A DNA stretch of 64,000 nucleotides from Saprospiraceae bacterium (GTDB lineage: Bacteria > Bacteroidota > Bacteroidia > Chitinophagales > Saprospiraceae). Location of the stretch: positions 33,418 through 97,417 of the forward strand of contig JADLHA010000041.1 in the NCBI GenBank assembly GCA_020848995.1, given 5' to 3'. Shown here in pieces: positions 49,901-58,104 of the stretch. Numbering within the stretch: position 1 is the first letter of the stretch; each line of letters opens with the position of its first letter. The notes beneath the pieces are model-generated. The model ran no database searches, had not been told where the DNA came from, and saw nothing but the letters and a program-made list of their open reading frames with translations. The translations under genes were made by a program, and so were the position numbers.

Positions 49901-52900
49901 AGAATTTCACGTGGTCGTCAAAGTAAATTTGATTTCCTTCTAAAATTGCGTTGTCGTCACCATTAATTCCGGCGCAATTGGTTCCGTTATCCGGTTGAGC
50001 TGTATTGCTTCCATTGTTCGTACCCCGCAGGTGTTCCATGCGAATGACCTTAAAGAAGACGTGATGTGAGCAGTTGTCAAAACTGCCCTGGTCGAGGTCA
50101 TTTGCAAAAATCTTGGCAAAGTTCTCGCCCGGCGATTGGTTTCCGTTGATCGAAACGACGGTTCTCTGGTCACATACCGCTACCGGCGGAACGTTGTCCT
50201 GTACGTTTACGGCAACGCGTTTGCGGGTGATGCTACCGCAACAATCTTCTGCGATGATGTACACGCTCCATTCACCGGGTTCCATATCTACGATGATGAA
50301 TCCAGCCTCGTCGTTGCCCAAAATGGTTCCCGTTTCGGATTCGAGCGAATAGTGAAGTTCATTCGAGCAATTGTCGATCAGCCATGGCTTTGGAACTTCC
50401 CATCTCCCGGTACAAGTCCAAACATCCATGTTGACAACAATGGTATCGGGATACAAGACCTCGGGACCTTCCCGGTCAATGACTTTAATGACCTGGTTAT
50501 GGCCGCCGATGTCGCTCGAACACCAGTCGAGCACCGTCCATTGGCGAAGAACTTTATAGCATCCAATGGGCCCGGCATCGCAGCCTGGGCGAGCAATGTC
50601 AATGATAATATCCTGAAAAGTCACGCCCAAATTCGAGCAGCCGCTGCCGGTGGGATAGCCCGTACCGTGCCACTGAACAATTTCATCCGGGCCCCAGCAG
50701 ACCGGATTGTTGGGTCTCCAGTTCGGATGTGCGGGCCAATAGATGGGCCATGGGCTCGGATGACCAATGTAGAGCCCTGTATCCAGACAATTCCAGCCAA
50801 GCGTCCTGGGAAGACGCTCTCCCGCCAAATCGCCGGTTGGGCTGGGCAGGAAGCCACCCGTGGCAAACCAGTGGGCAGAGTCGAGCAGGTAGCCATCCAC
50901 GCAATATGGGTAAGGCAGGTAATGCGGAGAATAATCTTTGGTGTTGATCTTTCCGTCACAAGCCAATGCGGGGCTTTCGATGTCGTCGAAGTTAAGTGGA
51001 ACGTCAATAGATGAAAGGGTTGCAAGGCTTACGGTAATGGTCTGGACGCATTGATCCTTATTGCCGTAGGCATCTTCGGCCGTCCAGGTGCGCACAATGA
51101 GCTCTTCATATCCAGCTGCACAGCCCCCCTGGGTCACGTTGTCGCGGTAGGTCAGGGAATAGCCTCCGCAATTTTCGTCAACACCCGGTATGCCCATATA
51201 AGCTGGTGAGGTCGGAGTGGTGCCACAAACGACGCAGGTGTCTCGTGCACAAGTTAAAATTGGAGGCAATTTATCCTCTACGATGGCAGACCCCCAGCAG
51301 GAATTGCCGGTTTCCGTATCGATAACCGTGACCATGATCTTGCGACCGATGTCCTGGACGCTTACCTGTGCACCTGGCACATTGGGCTGGCGGTCAATGA
51401 CCACGTTGGTGATCCAATCCCGCAACTCGATGGTGTAATCATCAAAACAATGGTAGGGTCCCCCGGTCAGGATCTCATCTGCAGAAATCGTTGCAAAACA
51501 GTTCTCGTCGAGGCTCACCTGGATCAGGTCGTGGCATGCCAGGTGATCAACCGGGTTTTGGAATTCGTTTACGCAGACCTCAAACTCGCAGGTTGCTGTA
51601 TTGCCGGAGGCATCGGTTGCTTCATAACAAAGGGTAACGCAGCCAATCGGGAAATAGCATCCCGGACCGTAGGGTTGGCCACAGGTTTGAATAACAGGTA
51701 CCATATTGTCAGAAGACGGGAAGCTATAGCGGATATTTCCAACGAATTGCTGGTTGCCAGATGTTGCAAGACCTCCTCCCTGACCGAAGAGCCCAGTCCC
51801 GTATACGCACGACATGGGTGGATTCTTCAAAATGGCCAAATTGGCATCGCCCCAGGGGGTGCCGGCTTGAGTACAGCCTCCACTGCTCCAATACATTCCT
51901 CCCTGGCCCAGAATGCCTGCAATGTATATACCTCGGATTTCTCCGGGCTGAATGACCGGGCAACCCCCTCGGATGGTATCATAAGTTACACCTGTACAGG
52001 TAGAATTTTGAACGACGTTGACCGTCCGGAGGTCTATGTAAACACGCGCAGGAGGAGGGAAGGTGCCTCCAGTACCGGGCACCCAAACGCCACTGTTGCA
52101 GCGGGTCCAGGAAGCCCTGTTGAAGCGCACTGGAACGTGACTGCCGGGCGCTGTAGTGTACCATACCGTAGCTGTGTCCATATTTCTCCAATGAACATCG
52201 ATGCCGTGGAAAATGATAGCCTGAGTACCAATATTTTGTATGTCCCACATGTTTCCACCGTAGAAACCTGGATTCCAGACAATATTGGGGGAAACCTGGC
52301 AACCTGGGGCAATGCGCTCCGCACCAGTTCGGATGAGCCCCGAAGGGCAGTCGTCCATTGCCATAAATGGGGGAGCATCCCAGCTTGCTTCGCATTCACC
52401 TGGACCCAGGTTTATGATGACCGCTTTGGGGCAGCCGATGATCACGGGTGGATTATCGTCTCCAACGGTGATTTCCTGAGTGGCCGTTATTTCCTGGCAA
52501 TTGTATTTATTGTAGCTGGTCCATACGATGTGGTGCGTTCCATAGGGCAGCACTACTGAACCCCCGCACAAGCCCGTAAGATCGTTGACCGCCCGAAGGT
52601 TGGACTGGGGGATGGTCAGTTCGACGTCGACCCAGCTGTCTCCACAAAATGGGTGGGCGGTTCCATTGGTTATCAAGGAATTCGGAAGGGTTTTCCATCT
52701 GAGTCCCCCTTGTGCCTGGAGGTTGAAGTCGCAAAACGACATGGTGCAGGTGCTGGTGACCGTTTCACAGTCAATGCCCCCAACGCGGCAGATGATGTTG
52801 CCGTCTTCGTCAACCAGGACAATGTCTTCAAACGGTCTGGAACTCAAGTCGCCTACAGCCGTCATTTTAATGGTGACATCTGCACAACCCGCCTCGGGAA

Positions 52901-53207
52901 CGATGCCAAAGTCAATGGCCATGCTGTCCAGGTGAAATTCGCCCGAGCCGGGAGGAAACTCGATGAACTGGAAGTCAAAGTGCCGGTTGATGATTTGAGG
53001 TGCTGCATTGGGGTCCGGATAACAGCCACAGTCCGGAGCGATCAACTCAGGACAATCCAGCTGAATCGGCGCCAGGCATGCCCCCAGATTGCTGCTTTGA
53101 GGTGGGAACGGAGCAAAGCTACAGGAATAGCCCTGCCCGTTAACATTTGTAGCGCCACAAATGAGCAGCACCCAGAAGAGGAAAGACAAGTTTTTGCGAT
53201 ACTTCAT
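46974..53207 (-). CDS. Giant secreted Cys-rich protein 4 (2077 aa), paralogue with extended N-terminus, T9SS sorting domain
   Basis: MKYRKNLSFLFWVLLICGATNVNGQ signal peptide; KVLRQWTVLDWC and KVLRHWTVIDWC; LNGVTTADIVKIQRHLLGLE...AADVNASKTVSTSDISELRKLILG; CTD LFQNSPNPFAKEAVIRFNLPEASPATLSIYDLTGKLV. Confidence 0.88.
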   Translation of the reverse strand: MKYRKNLSFLFWVLLICGATNVNGQGYSCSFAPFPPQSSNLGACLAPIQLDCPELIAPDCGCYPDPNAAPQIINRHFDFQFIEFPPGSGEFHLDSMAIDFGIVPEAGCADVTIKMTAVGDLSSRPFEDIVLVDEDGNIICRVGGIDCETVTSTCTMSFCDFNLQAQGGLRWKTLPNSLITNGTAHPFCGDSWVDVELTIPQSNLRAVNDLTGLCGGSVVLPYGTHHIVWTSYNKYNCQEITATQEITVGDDNPPVIIGCPKAVIINLGPGECEASWDAPPFMAMDDCPSGLIRTGAERIAPGCQVSPNIVWNPGFYGGNMWDIQNIGTQAIIFHGIDVHWRNMDTATVWYTTAPGSHVPVRFNRASWTRCNSGVWVPGTGGTFPPPARVYIDLRTVNVVQNSTCTGVTYDTIRGGCPVIQPGEIRGIYIAGILGQGGMYWSSGGCTQAGTPWGDANLAILKNPPMSCVYGTGLFGQGGGLATSGNQQFVGNIRYSFPSSDNMVPVIQTCGQPYGPGCYFPIGCVTLCYEATDASGNTATCEFEVCVNEFQNPVDHLACHDLIQVSLDENCFATISADEILTGGPYHCFDDYTIELRDWITNVVIDRQPNVPGAQVSVQDIGRKIMVTVIDTETGNSCWGSAIVEDKLPPILTCARDTCVVCGTTPTSPAYMGIPGVDENCGGYSLTYRDNVTQGGCAAGYEELIVRTWTAEDAYGNKDQCVQTITVSLATLSSIDVPLNFDDIESPALACDGKINTKDYSPHYLPYPYCVDGYLLDSAHWFATGGFLPSPTGDLAGERLPRTLGWNCLDTGLYIGHPSPWPIYWPAHPNWRPNNPVCWGPDEIVQWHGTGYPTGSGCSNLGVTFQDIIIDIARPGCDAGPIGCYKVLRQWTVLDWCSSDIGGHNQVIKVIDREGPEVLYPDTIVVNMDVWTCTGRWEVPKPWLIDNCSNELHYSLESETGTILGNDEAGFIIVDMEPGEWSVYIIAEDCCGSITRKRVAVNVQDNVPPVAVCDQRTVVSINGNQSPGENFAKIFANDLDQGSFDNCSHHVFFKVIRMEHLRGTNNGSNTAQPDNGTNCAGINGDDNAILEGNQIYFDDHVKFCCTDVGNTIMVVLRVFDREPGVGPIAPTRMNPGGNLFNRFSDCMIEVEVQDKSVPTVVAPPNIVVSCWFWFDVEKLTDPNDPTFGRVVNDLSARKKVVTRDLVCHNYCVRNDITGYPGFVPGAPPANPPAWNRACEYYQVLFDTAHADRKYELTWGFDGTVLGACGTNFSISVNDNRECGQGQLTRTVVARGPNNISVTQTQTIWVVDCDPFYINREDDCDGTDDISWPGNCTGQATTLAGCGADISPDNPALGRPVIENNADDLCALISIEYFDEVFTIEPDACFKVLRHWTVIDWCQYDPNLDLNRGRWEYLQIIKVSDKIKPVVSVSIGDCEPATKTNGVCFGHMTLTATATDDCSPLDWLFYEYKIDAFNDGKGKYPGFDFIVGPLTQKEFAAGRAPKFNDNPQADFPGNPFDASGNYPVGVHKICWHVEDGCGNIGINCQLFEIKDCKAPTPYCHVGLITTVMPASGCVTLWAKDFDAGSYDNCTAPEDLHIYFGDYDSDSLTICCEDFVNNRVNDELIIPVVICVEDEEGNEDCCQTTLVVQDPNNVCPDVGSYGKISGELRTQSNEETQDADVQLFESAVMKKQMITSNNGKYFFGQLLWGVSREYVIKPGRNDDPLNGVTTADIVKIQRHLLGLEELNSPYKLLAADVNASKTVSTSDISELRKLILGVVDKFSKSESWTFVPSKFIFDNPKEPWNAPRQAVVPMTAAQEVVEDFVAIKIGDVNNTVRGRNAVGSSSRSGEKLSLEIEEGVLVAGEVYNMAVLSSNFKSIAAYQFTLRFDQDALAYEGFEPGALSLDVSNFGTQRVGDGLLSTSWNEKEGKTCPADQVLFILKFRALADGTVSKLVTINSEITRAEAYDAGLQPRDIGLAVRRDGSVSETSVFELFQNSPNPFAKEAVIRFNLPEASPATLSIYDLTGKLVRLYDLMGAKGANEVIVKRSELGYGSVLYYQLDANGHSATKRMLLLD
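47875..48055 (-). other. Dockerin-like duplicated segment of giant protein 4
   Basis: NDDPLNGVTTADIVKIQRHLLG and AADVNASKTVSTSDISELRKLILG. Confidence 0.6.
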
Positions 53208-53462
53208 AGGTCAGAGATTGGTCTTATAGCAAAAAGCACGGGAACGCATACACTCAGGCTACCCCACAGCAACCGGCCACAGCGCTTGCACTGTGTCCCG
53301 ACACCTGCGGAAAGTCTAGCAGAACCTAAAGCTGGACCAACCCTACCTTTCTGACGCTCAACGCCTTAAGTCGCAATCTTGGACGATTTTAGGAATGCGC
53401 TTCGCTTTTCTTGCTTCGTCCGTGAACCTTGAGTTTTCGTTACCTCACTTCTTTTCAATCAG

Positions 53463-53493
53463 CAAAAATAGATGAACTCCATAGATTACCAAA
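53463..53493 (-). promoter_or_regulatory. Putative Bacteroidota sigma-A promoter for the 2077-aa gene
   Basis: Minus strand TTTG (53493-53490), 19-bp spacer, TATTTTTG (53470-53463); matches TTTG/TAnnTTTG consensus. Confidence 0.5.
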
Positions 53494-53653
53494 CATTTGC
53501 GCAAATTTTTTGGGGTATATTTTGAAATGATTTATATATAAACAATAATTCTATGTGAGAGGACAACCATCCAGCCCGGAAACTCCAAAAAGCAGGCAAC
53601 CTTTACAGCAGGATCTTCGTATCTTTATAAAATGCCAACATCCCTGATTTTCA

Positions 53654-56545
53654 ATGGCCAGGATTAAATCTCTCCCCATGATGAAGAAAATGCGCTATTT
53701 CTTACTCCTGCTTTCGGGTTTGACCGCAGGATGGACTCCGTCCTACGCAGAGTGTGAACTCGGCTCTCCTACCCTTTCCAGGACCGACTGCAGCACTGAA
53801 GGCAGGTTTGCCGTCAAAATTGACTTTGACTTTCGCGATGTTAGCGAATGTTTCACCGTCACGGGCAATGGCAAATCGTATGGCACCTTCCCCTATGCGA
53901 AATTGCCCATCGTCATTGATGGCCTCGAGGGAGACTGCCTTACGAAATACGAATTCGTCATCCGCGATTGTGAAAAGCCGGACTGCAAAACAATTGGCCT
54001 CCTGGGCGTCGTTTGCTGCCCGCAGGGCTGCCAGCTCTTTGACCTGGTTGTGGAGAATACCCCTTGCGACACCAATGATCAATATTTCACATTTTTGAAT
54101 TTCAAGCACCTCAACACGTCGTCCTGCTTTACCTTGAAGATCAACAATCAATTCTTTGACACCCTGAATTACAAACAACTTCCGGTAAAGCTGGGGCCTT
54201 TTACCGCTGATTGCCATACAGAGCGCGTATTCTCCGTCCGCGATTGCGAAAAGTTGGATTGCGATGCCACACTGAGCACGCCAAAAGTTTGCTGTGGCGA
54301 CCCCTGCCAGTTTTCCAATGTCCGCATCGAGCACTCTCCCTGCGACAGCAATGGAAAATTTTATGCGCACCTCATTTTTCAGGTAAAGAATCCTTCTGAC
54401 AGTTTCTGGATTAAGGTAAATGACCTTTTTCTGGGCAAGTTCCGGTACGGCAATGCCTCATCTGCTGCATACCGTGTAGGCCCTCTGCCCGGAGACTGCA
54501 AAACGAAATTCAACATCTTGTTGAAAGATCACAAAATTACCGGCTGCGCCTTTGACACGATCTGGGGGCCCGTTTGCTGTGATAGCACGCAACTTCCCTG
54601 CCGCTTGTACGACCTCGTCAGCGAAAAAACTCACTGCGATTCTCTGGGGCAGTTCTACATGCATTTCAACTTTCAACACCAGTCTACTTCTGACTGCTTC
54701 CGCATCCTTGGCAACGGCAAGGTGTATGCAGAATTCAAATATTCCCAGCTGCCGGTCAAAATCGGTCCTCTCAAAGGGGACTGCCAAACGCCCTACGAAT
54801 TCGCGATAGAAGATTGCCATTTTCCCGATTGTCGACTCATCAAAGAACTGGGAAAAGTTTGTTGCGACAGTTTTCCAGGTCTTTGCAACCTAAGTGAATT
54901 GCGATACGAGACTTCCGATTGCAATGAACATGACCAGGTCAGCCTGTTTGTCAATTTCAACTACAGCAACACGTCTGAGTGTTTTAACCTGTTTCTTAAC
55001 GGGTCTTCCTACGGCACGTTCCGCTATGGTCAGCTGCCGGTCCGCATCGACGGTGTTGTTGCTGATTGCCGAACATCCTATAAGCTGCTCATCAAGGATT
55101 GTGAAAAACCCCTGTGCGCACTTGACAAGAACCTGGGCGTTTTTTGTTGCGATTCGTTGTCCGAATGCGCGATTCGCACACTCAAAGTGGAACGCACACC
55201 CTGCGATTCGAATCGCACTTTTTACATTTATCTACTGCCCTCGGGGGACAATACTTCGGAATGCTTCAGGGTTCTGGGGAATGGTCACGATTACGGCACT
55301 TTCAAATATACAAATGTTCCCGTTAAGCTCGGCCCCTTCAAAGCGGATTGCCTGACAGAATACGAGTGGGTGGTTCAGGATTGCGAACATCCCGATTGTC
55401 GCAAATCCCATTATACGGGCAAAGTTTGTTGTGAAGGCGATTGCCGTCTTGGCACCATGTCGGTTGAGCGCACGGAATGCAACGCTTTGAATCAGTTCTA
55501 TGCCTTTGTCAAATTCACTCATGCCGGCGCATCCGATTGTTTCCGGCTAAAGGGCAATGGTAGGGATTATGGAACGTTCCAGTACAGTGCAATTCCCATA
55601 AAAGTTGGCCCTCTGAATGCCGATTGCAATACACCTTACGAATTTATTGCCATAGATTGCCATAAAGCGGACTGCAAAACGGCCGCAGAACTGGGGCGGG
55701 TTTGTTGCGATTCTGCCGAACTGAAATTTTCTGCTTTTAAAATGGAGCGCTCTGATTGTGACCATGATTCCACTTTCGACCTCGCCATAAAGTTTGCCTA
55801 TAGGCAGGTCTCCGATTCATTTTTGCTTTTCATCAACGGCCGTCACCGCGGCACATACGCCTATGGTGCGCTACCCGTTCGCACCCCCCGCCTGAAGGCT
55901 GACTGCAAATCGATTTACACCTTGCAGATCGTCGATCAGAAGGATTCCGCTGCGTATATCGTTCGACACCTCGAGCGCCCCTGTTGCCTGATCAAAGCAG
56001 ACTCTTGCCAGATCCGCGATGTAAAGGCTACTCCATTGTACTGCACCGGTCCTGGAAAATACGCCCTGAAGCTCAATTTCCGGCATCTGGGAACGACCAA
56101 TGCTCACTTTGATGTTTATGACAGAAATGGGCCGGTTGGTTACTTTTCATTTGCTGACTTGCCGATTACGCTTATGGACTTCAAGAAGACCGGCAGGCTG
56201 TATGACTACGTCAAAATCTGCGAAAACGACAATCCTTCCTGCTGTAGCGTGGTAGAATTTTTGTCGATCGAGTGCAATGGAGGCGCGCCGACCCGGAATG
56301 ACTTAAAATCCATGGTGGTCAATTACCGGGATCGCTCGGTCCTGCTCTTTTCCGACAAGGAACTTCCGGCAGACCTTCAGATCGAAGTTTACAACCTGGA
56401 AGGCCGTTTGCTCTCGAAAAAGTTTTCCAGGCTCAGTCCTTATGAATTGGAAATCGATATGGGCCCAATCAGCCCTGACATCTATTTTGTCAAGGTCAAA
56501 TCGGAGGAATACAGCCGGATCCTCAAGTTTTTCAACCTCAAGTAG
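53654..56545 (+). CDS. Secreted protein of nine tandem ~93-aa Cys-rich repeats with a T9SS-like C-terminal domain
   Basis: Signal-like MRYFLLLLSGLTAGWTPSYA; repeat consensus C.l..l..e.t.C...gqFy...F.h..tSdCFr..gNG..YGtF.Y..LPvkiGPl.aDC.T.YefvirDCe.pdCk...LGkVCC; C-terminus LPADLQIEVYNLEGRLLSKKFSRLSPYELEIDMGPISPDIYFVKVKSEEYSRILKFFNLK. Confidence 0.85.
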   Translation: MARIKSLPMMKKMRYFLLLLSGLTAGWTPSYAECELGSPTLSRTDCSTEGRFAVKIDFDFRDVSECFTVTGNGKSYGTFPYAKLPIVIDGLEGDCLTKYEFVIRDCEKPDCKTIGLLGVVCCPQGCQLFDLVVENTPCDTNDQYFTFLNFKHLNTSSCFTLKINNQFFDTLNYKQLPVKLGPFTADCHTERVFSVRDCEKLDCDATLSTPKVCCGDPCQFSNVRIEHSPCDSNGKFYAHLIFQVKNPSDSFWIKVNDLFLGKFRYGNASSAAYRVGPLPGDCKTKFNILLKDHKITGCAFDTIWGPVCCDSTQLPCRLYDLVSEKTHCDSLGQFYMHFNFQHQSTSDCFRILGNGKVYAEFKYSQLPVKIGPLKGDCQTPYEFAIEDCHFPDCRLIKELGKVCCDSFPGLCNLSELRYETSDCNEHDQVSLFVNFNYSNTSECFNLFLNGSSYGTFRYGQLPVRIDGVVADCRTSYKLLIKDCEKPLCALDKNLGVFCCDSLSECAIRTLKVERTPCDSNRTFYIYLLPSGDNTSECFRVLGNGHDYGTFKYTNVPVKLGPFKADCLTEYEWVVQDCEHPDCRKSHYTGKVCCEGDCRLGTMSVERTECNALNQFYAFVKFTHAGASDCFRLKGNGRDYGTFQYSAIPIKVGPLNADCNTPYEFIAIDCHKADCKTAAELGRVCCDSAELKFSAFKMERSDCDHDSTFDLAIKFAYRQVSDSFLLFINGRHRGTYAYGALPVRTPRLKADCKSIYTLQIVDQKDSAAYIVRHLERPCCLIKADSCQIRDVKATPLYCTGPGKYALKLNFRHLGTTNAHFDVYDRNGPVGYFSFADLPITLMDFKKTGRLYDYVKICENDNPSCCSVVEFLSIECNGGAPTRNDLKSMVVNYRDRSVLLFSDKELPADLQIEVYNLEGRLLSKKFSRLSPYELEIDMGPISPDIYFVKVKSEEYSRILKFFNLK
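53753..56283 (+). repeat. Nine in-frame Cys-rich repeat units (the last two divergent)
   Basis: Units begin CELGSPTL, CQLFDLVV, CQFSNVRI, CRLYDLVS, CNLSELRY, CAIRTLKV, CRLGTMSV, LKFSAFKM, CQIRDVKA. Confidence 0.85.
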
Positions 56546-56665
56546 CCTGAGCCGGACCCAGCCCGGCAGGAGGGTCGACTTCTTTTGCCATAACCTTTCT
56601 TTGCGGTAAACGGTAAGGCTGCTGTAGTGCTTTCTCATGTGAGCATAAATACAGACATTTGCGCC

Positions 56666-57859
56666 ATGTTCAGGATAGCGGGGCGCATTGCCCAAATGGA
56701 AGAGTCGGCCACCCTGCGGATGGCCCAGCGCGCCCGGCAGATGCGGCAAAGCGGTGCAGATGTAATCAACCTGAGTCTTGGAGAACCCGATTTTGATACT
56801 CCTGAATTCATAAAAGAGGCGGCGATCAAAAGCATGCGGGCCGGGGCCACGAAGTACACCCCGGTTGCCGGTACCCAGGAACTGCGCGAAGCCATTCGCG
56901 ATAAATTTTTGCGCGACAACAACATCTCCTATTCCGTCGATGAGCTCATGGTTTCCTGTGGGGCTAAGCAGTGTTTCGCCAACTTGTGCTTTGCCTTGCT
57001 GGAAGAGGGGGACGAAGCCGTCATGTTGGCTCCCTACTGGGTGAGCTATTACGAAATCGTAAAACTGGCCGGAGCTCAACCCGTTGTCGTCCAATCTGCT
57101 GTAGAAAATAATTTCAAACCCAATCTCGAAGAACTTCGCAAGGCTTTAAGCTCAAGGACCAAGTTATTTGTCTTTTCTACACCCTGCAACCCAACGGGAA
57201 CGGTATTTTCTGAAGGGGATCTCCGGGGTATGGCAGAATTGTTTGCCGAGTTCCCGGACGTATTGGTAATATCCGATGAGATTTACGAATATATCCAGTT
57301 TGGCACAAAACACTTCAGCATCGCATCACTTCCTGGAATGAAAGAACGCTGTGCCACCATCAACGGATTTTCCAAAGGGTTTGCCATGACGGGCTGGCGA
57401 TTGGGATACATGGGAGCACCGAAGCCCATCATCGATGCCTGCGTAAAAATTCAGGGCCAGTTCACCTCCGGTGCCGCAAGTTTCAGCCAGGAAGCGGCGA
57501 CGCTCGCCCTGCGCTCCGACCTTACGGAGACCTTCAAAATGCGCGACGCCTATGCGCGCAGACGGGACCACCTGCTCGCACAACTCAAGAACATTCCCGG
57601 ATTCAGGCTCAATCAACCTCAAGGGGCGTTCTACATTTTGCCCGAGGTGAGCGACTATTTTGGGAAACGACATAAAGACCTGCTCATCAAGGACGCGGAA
57701 GATTTTGCACAGTTCCTGCTGGCAGAAGCACACGTCGCTGTAGTCAATGGCATCGCATTTGGTGCTCCCCAATGCATACGCATTTCCTATTCCATATCGG
57801 AAGCGCGAATAACCGAAGCGGTCGAACGCATCCGAAGAGCACTTGCGCTGTTGCACTGA
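56666..57859 (+). CDS. Pyridoxal phosphate-dependent aminotransferase (aspartate aminotransferase-like, class I)
   Basis: GADVINLSLGEPDFDTPEFIKEAA, FSTPCNPTGTVFSEGDL, TINGFSKGFAMTGWRLGYMGAP. Start ATG 56666. Confidence 0.93.
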   Translation: MFRIAGRIAQMEESATLRMAQRARQMRQSGADVINLSLGEPDFDTPEFIKEAAIKSMRAGATKYTPVAGTQELREAIRDKFLRDNNISYSVDELMVSCGAKQCFANLCFALLEEGDEAVMLAPYWVSYYEIVKLAGAQPVVVQSAVENNFKPNLEELRKALSSRTKLFVFSTPCNPTGTVFSEGDLRGMAELFAEFPDVLVISDEIYEYIQFGTKHFSIASLPGMKERCATINGFSKGFAMTGWRLGYMGAPKPIIDACVKIQGQFTSGAASFSQEAATLALRSDLTETFKMRDAYARRRDHLLAQLKNIPGFRLNQPQGAFYILPEVSDYFGKRHKDLLIKDAEDFAQFLLAEAHVAVVNGIAFGAPQCIRISYSISEARITEAVERIRRALALLH

Positions 57860-57865
57860 TCTTTA

Positions 57866-58015
57866 TACAGGGAACTTCGAATAACTCTCCTTTGCACGCC
57901 AGTCTGCTTTCCTGAGTTCATGTGCTCAGTGAATTTGGCTTCACAACGCTTTGTCACAGCTCAATCAGTTATCGATCCATATGGCTTCCTTCAAAGCGCC
58001 CAGCCTCATTGATTC
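57866..58015. mobile_element. Decayed MITE copy 4
   Basis: AGGGAACTTC then GTGCTCAGTGAATTTGGCTTCACAACGCTTTGTCACAGCTCAATCAGTTATCGATCCATATGGCTTCCTTC aligns with copy 2 GCGCTCAATGAATTTAGCTTCACAATCCTTCGTTGCAGCTCAGTCAGTTATTGCTCCACATAGCTTCCTTC. Confidence 0.65.
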
Positions 58016-58104
58016 ACAGGGGCCTTTGCAAGTCTCTATGCTTAGTTTTCGGACAAAGGAAGACACCCTTCCATGAGCGTCGGGATTGAGTGTCAGGGTG
58101 GTTG

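Noticed and set aside
51450-52559. 369-aa plus-strand ORF (and others such as 50136-51014, 38429-39259, 49029-49628, 47988-48734)
   Set aside because: Lie antisense inside the giant T9SS genes; no start context or recognisable domain; shadow ORFs of the real coding strand.
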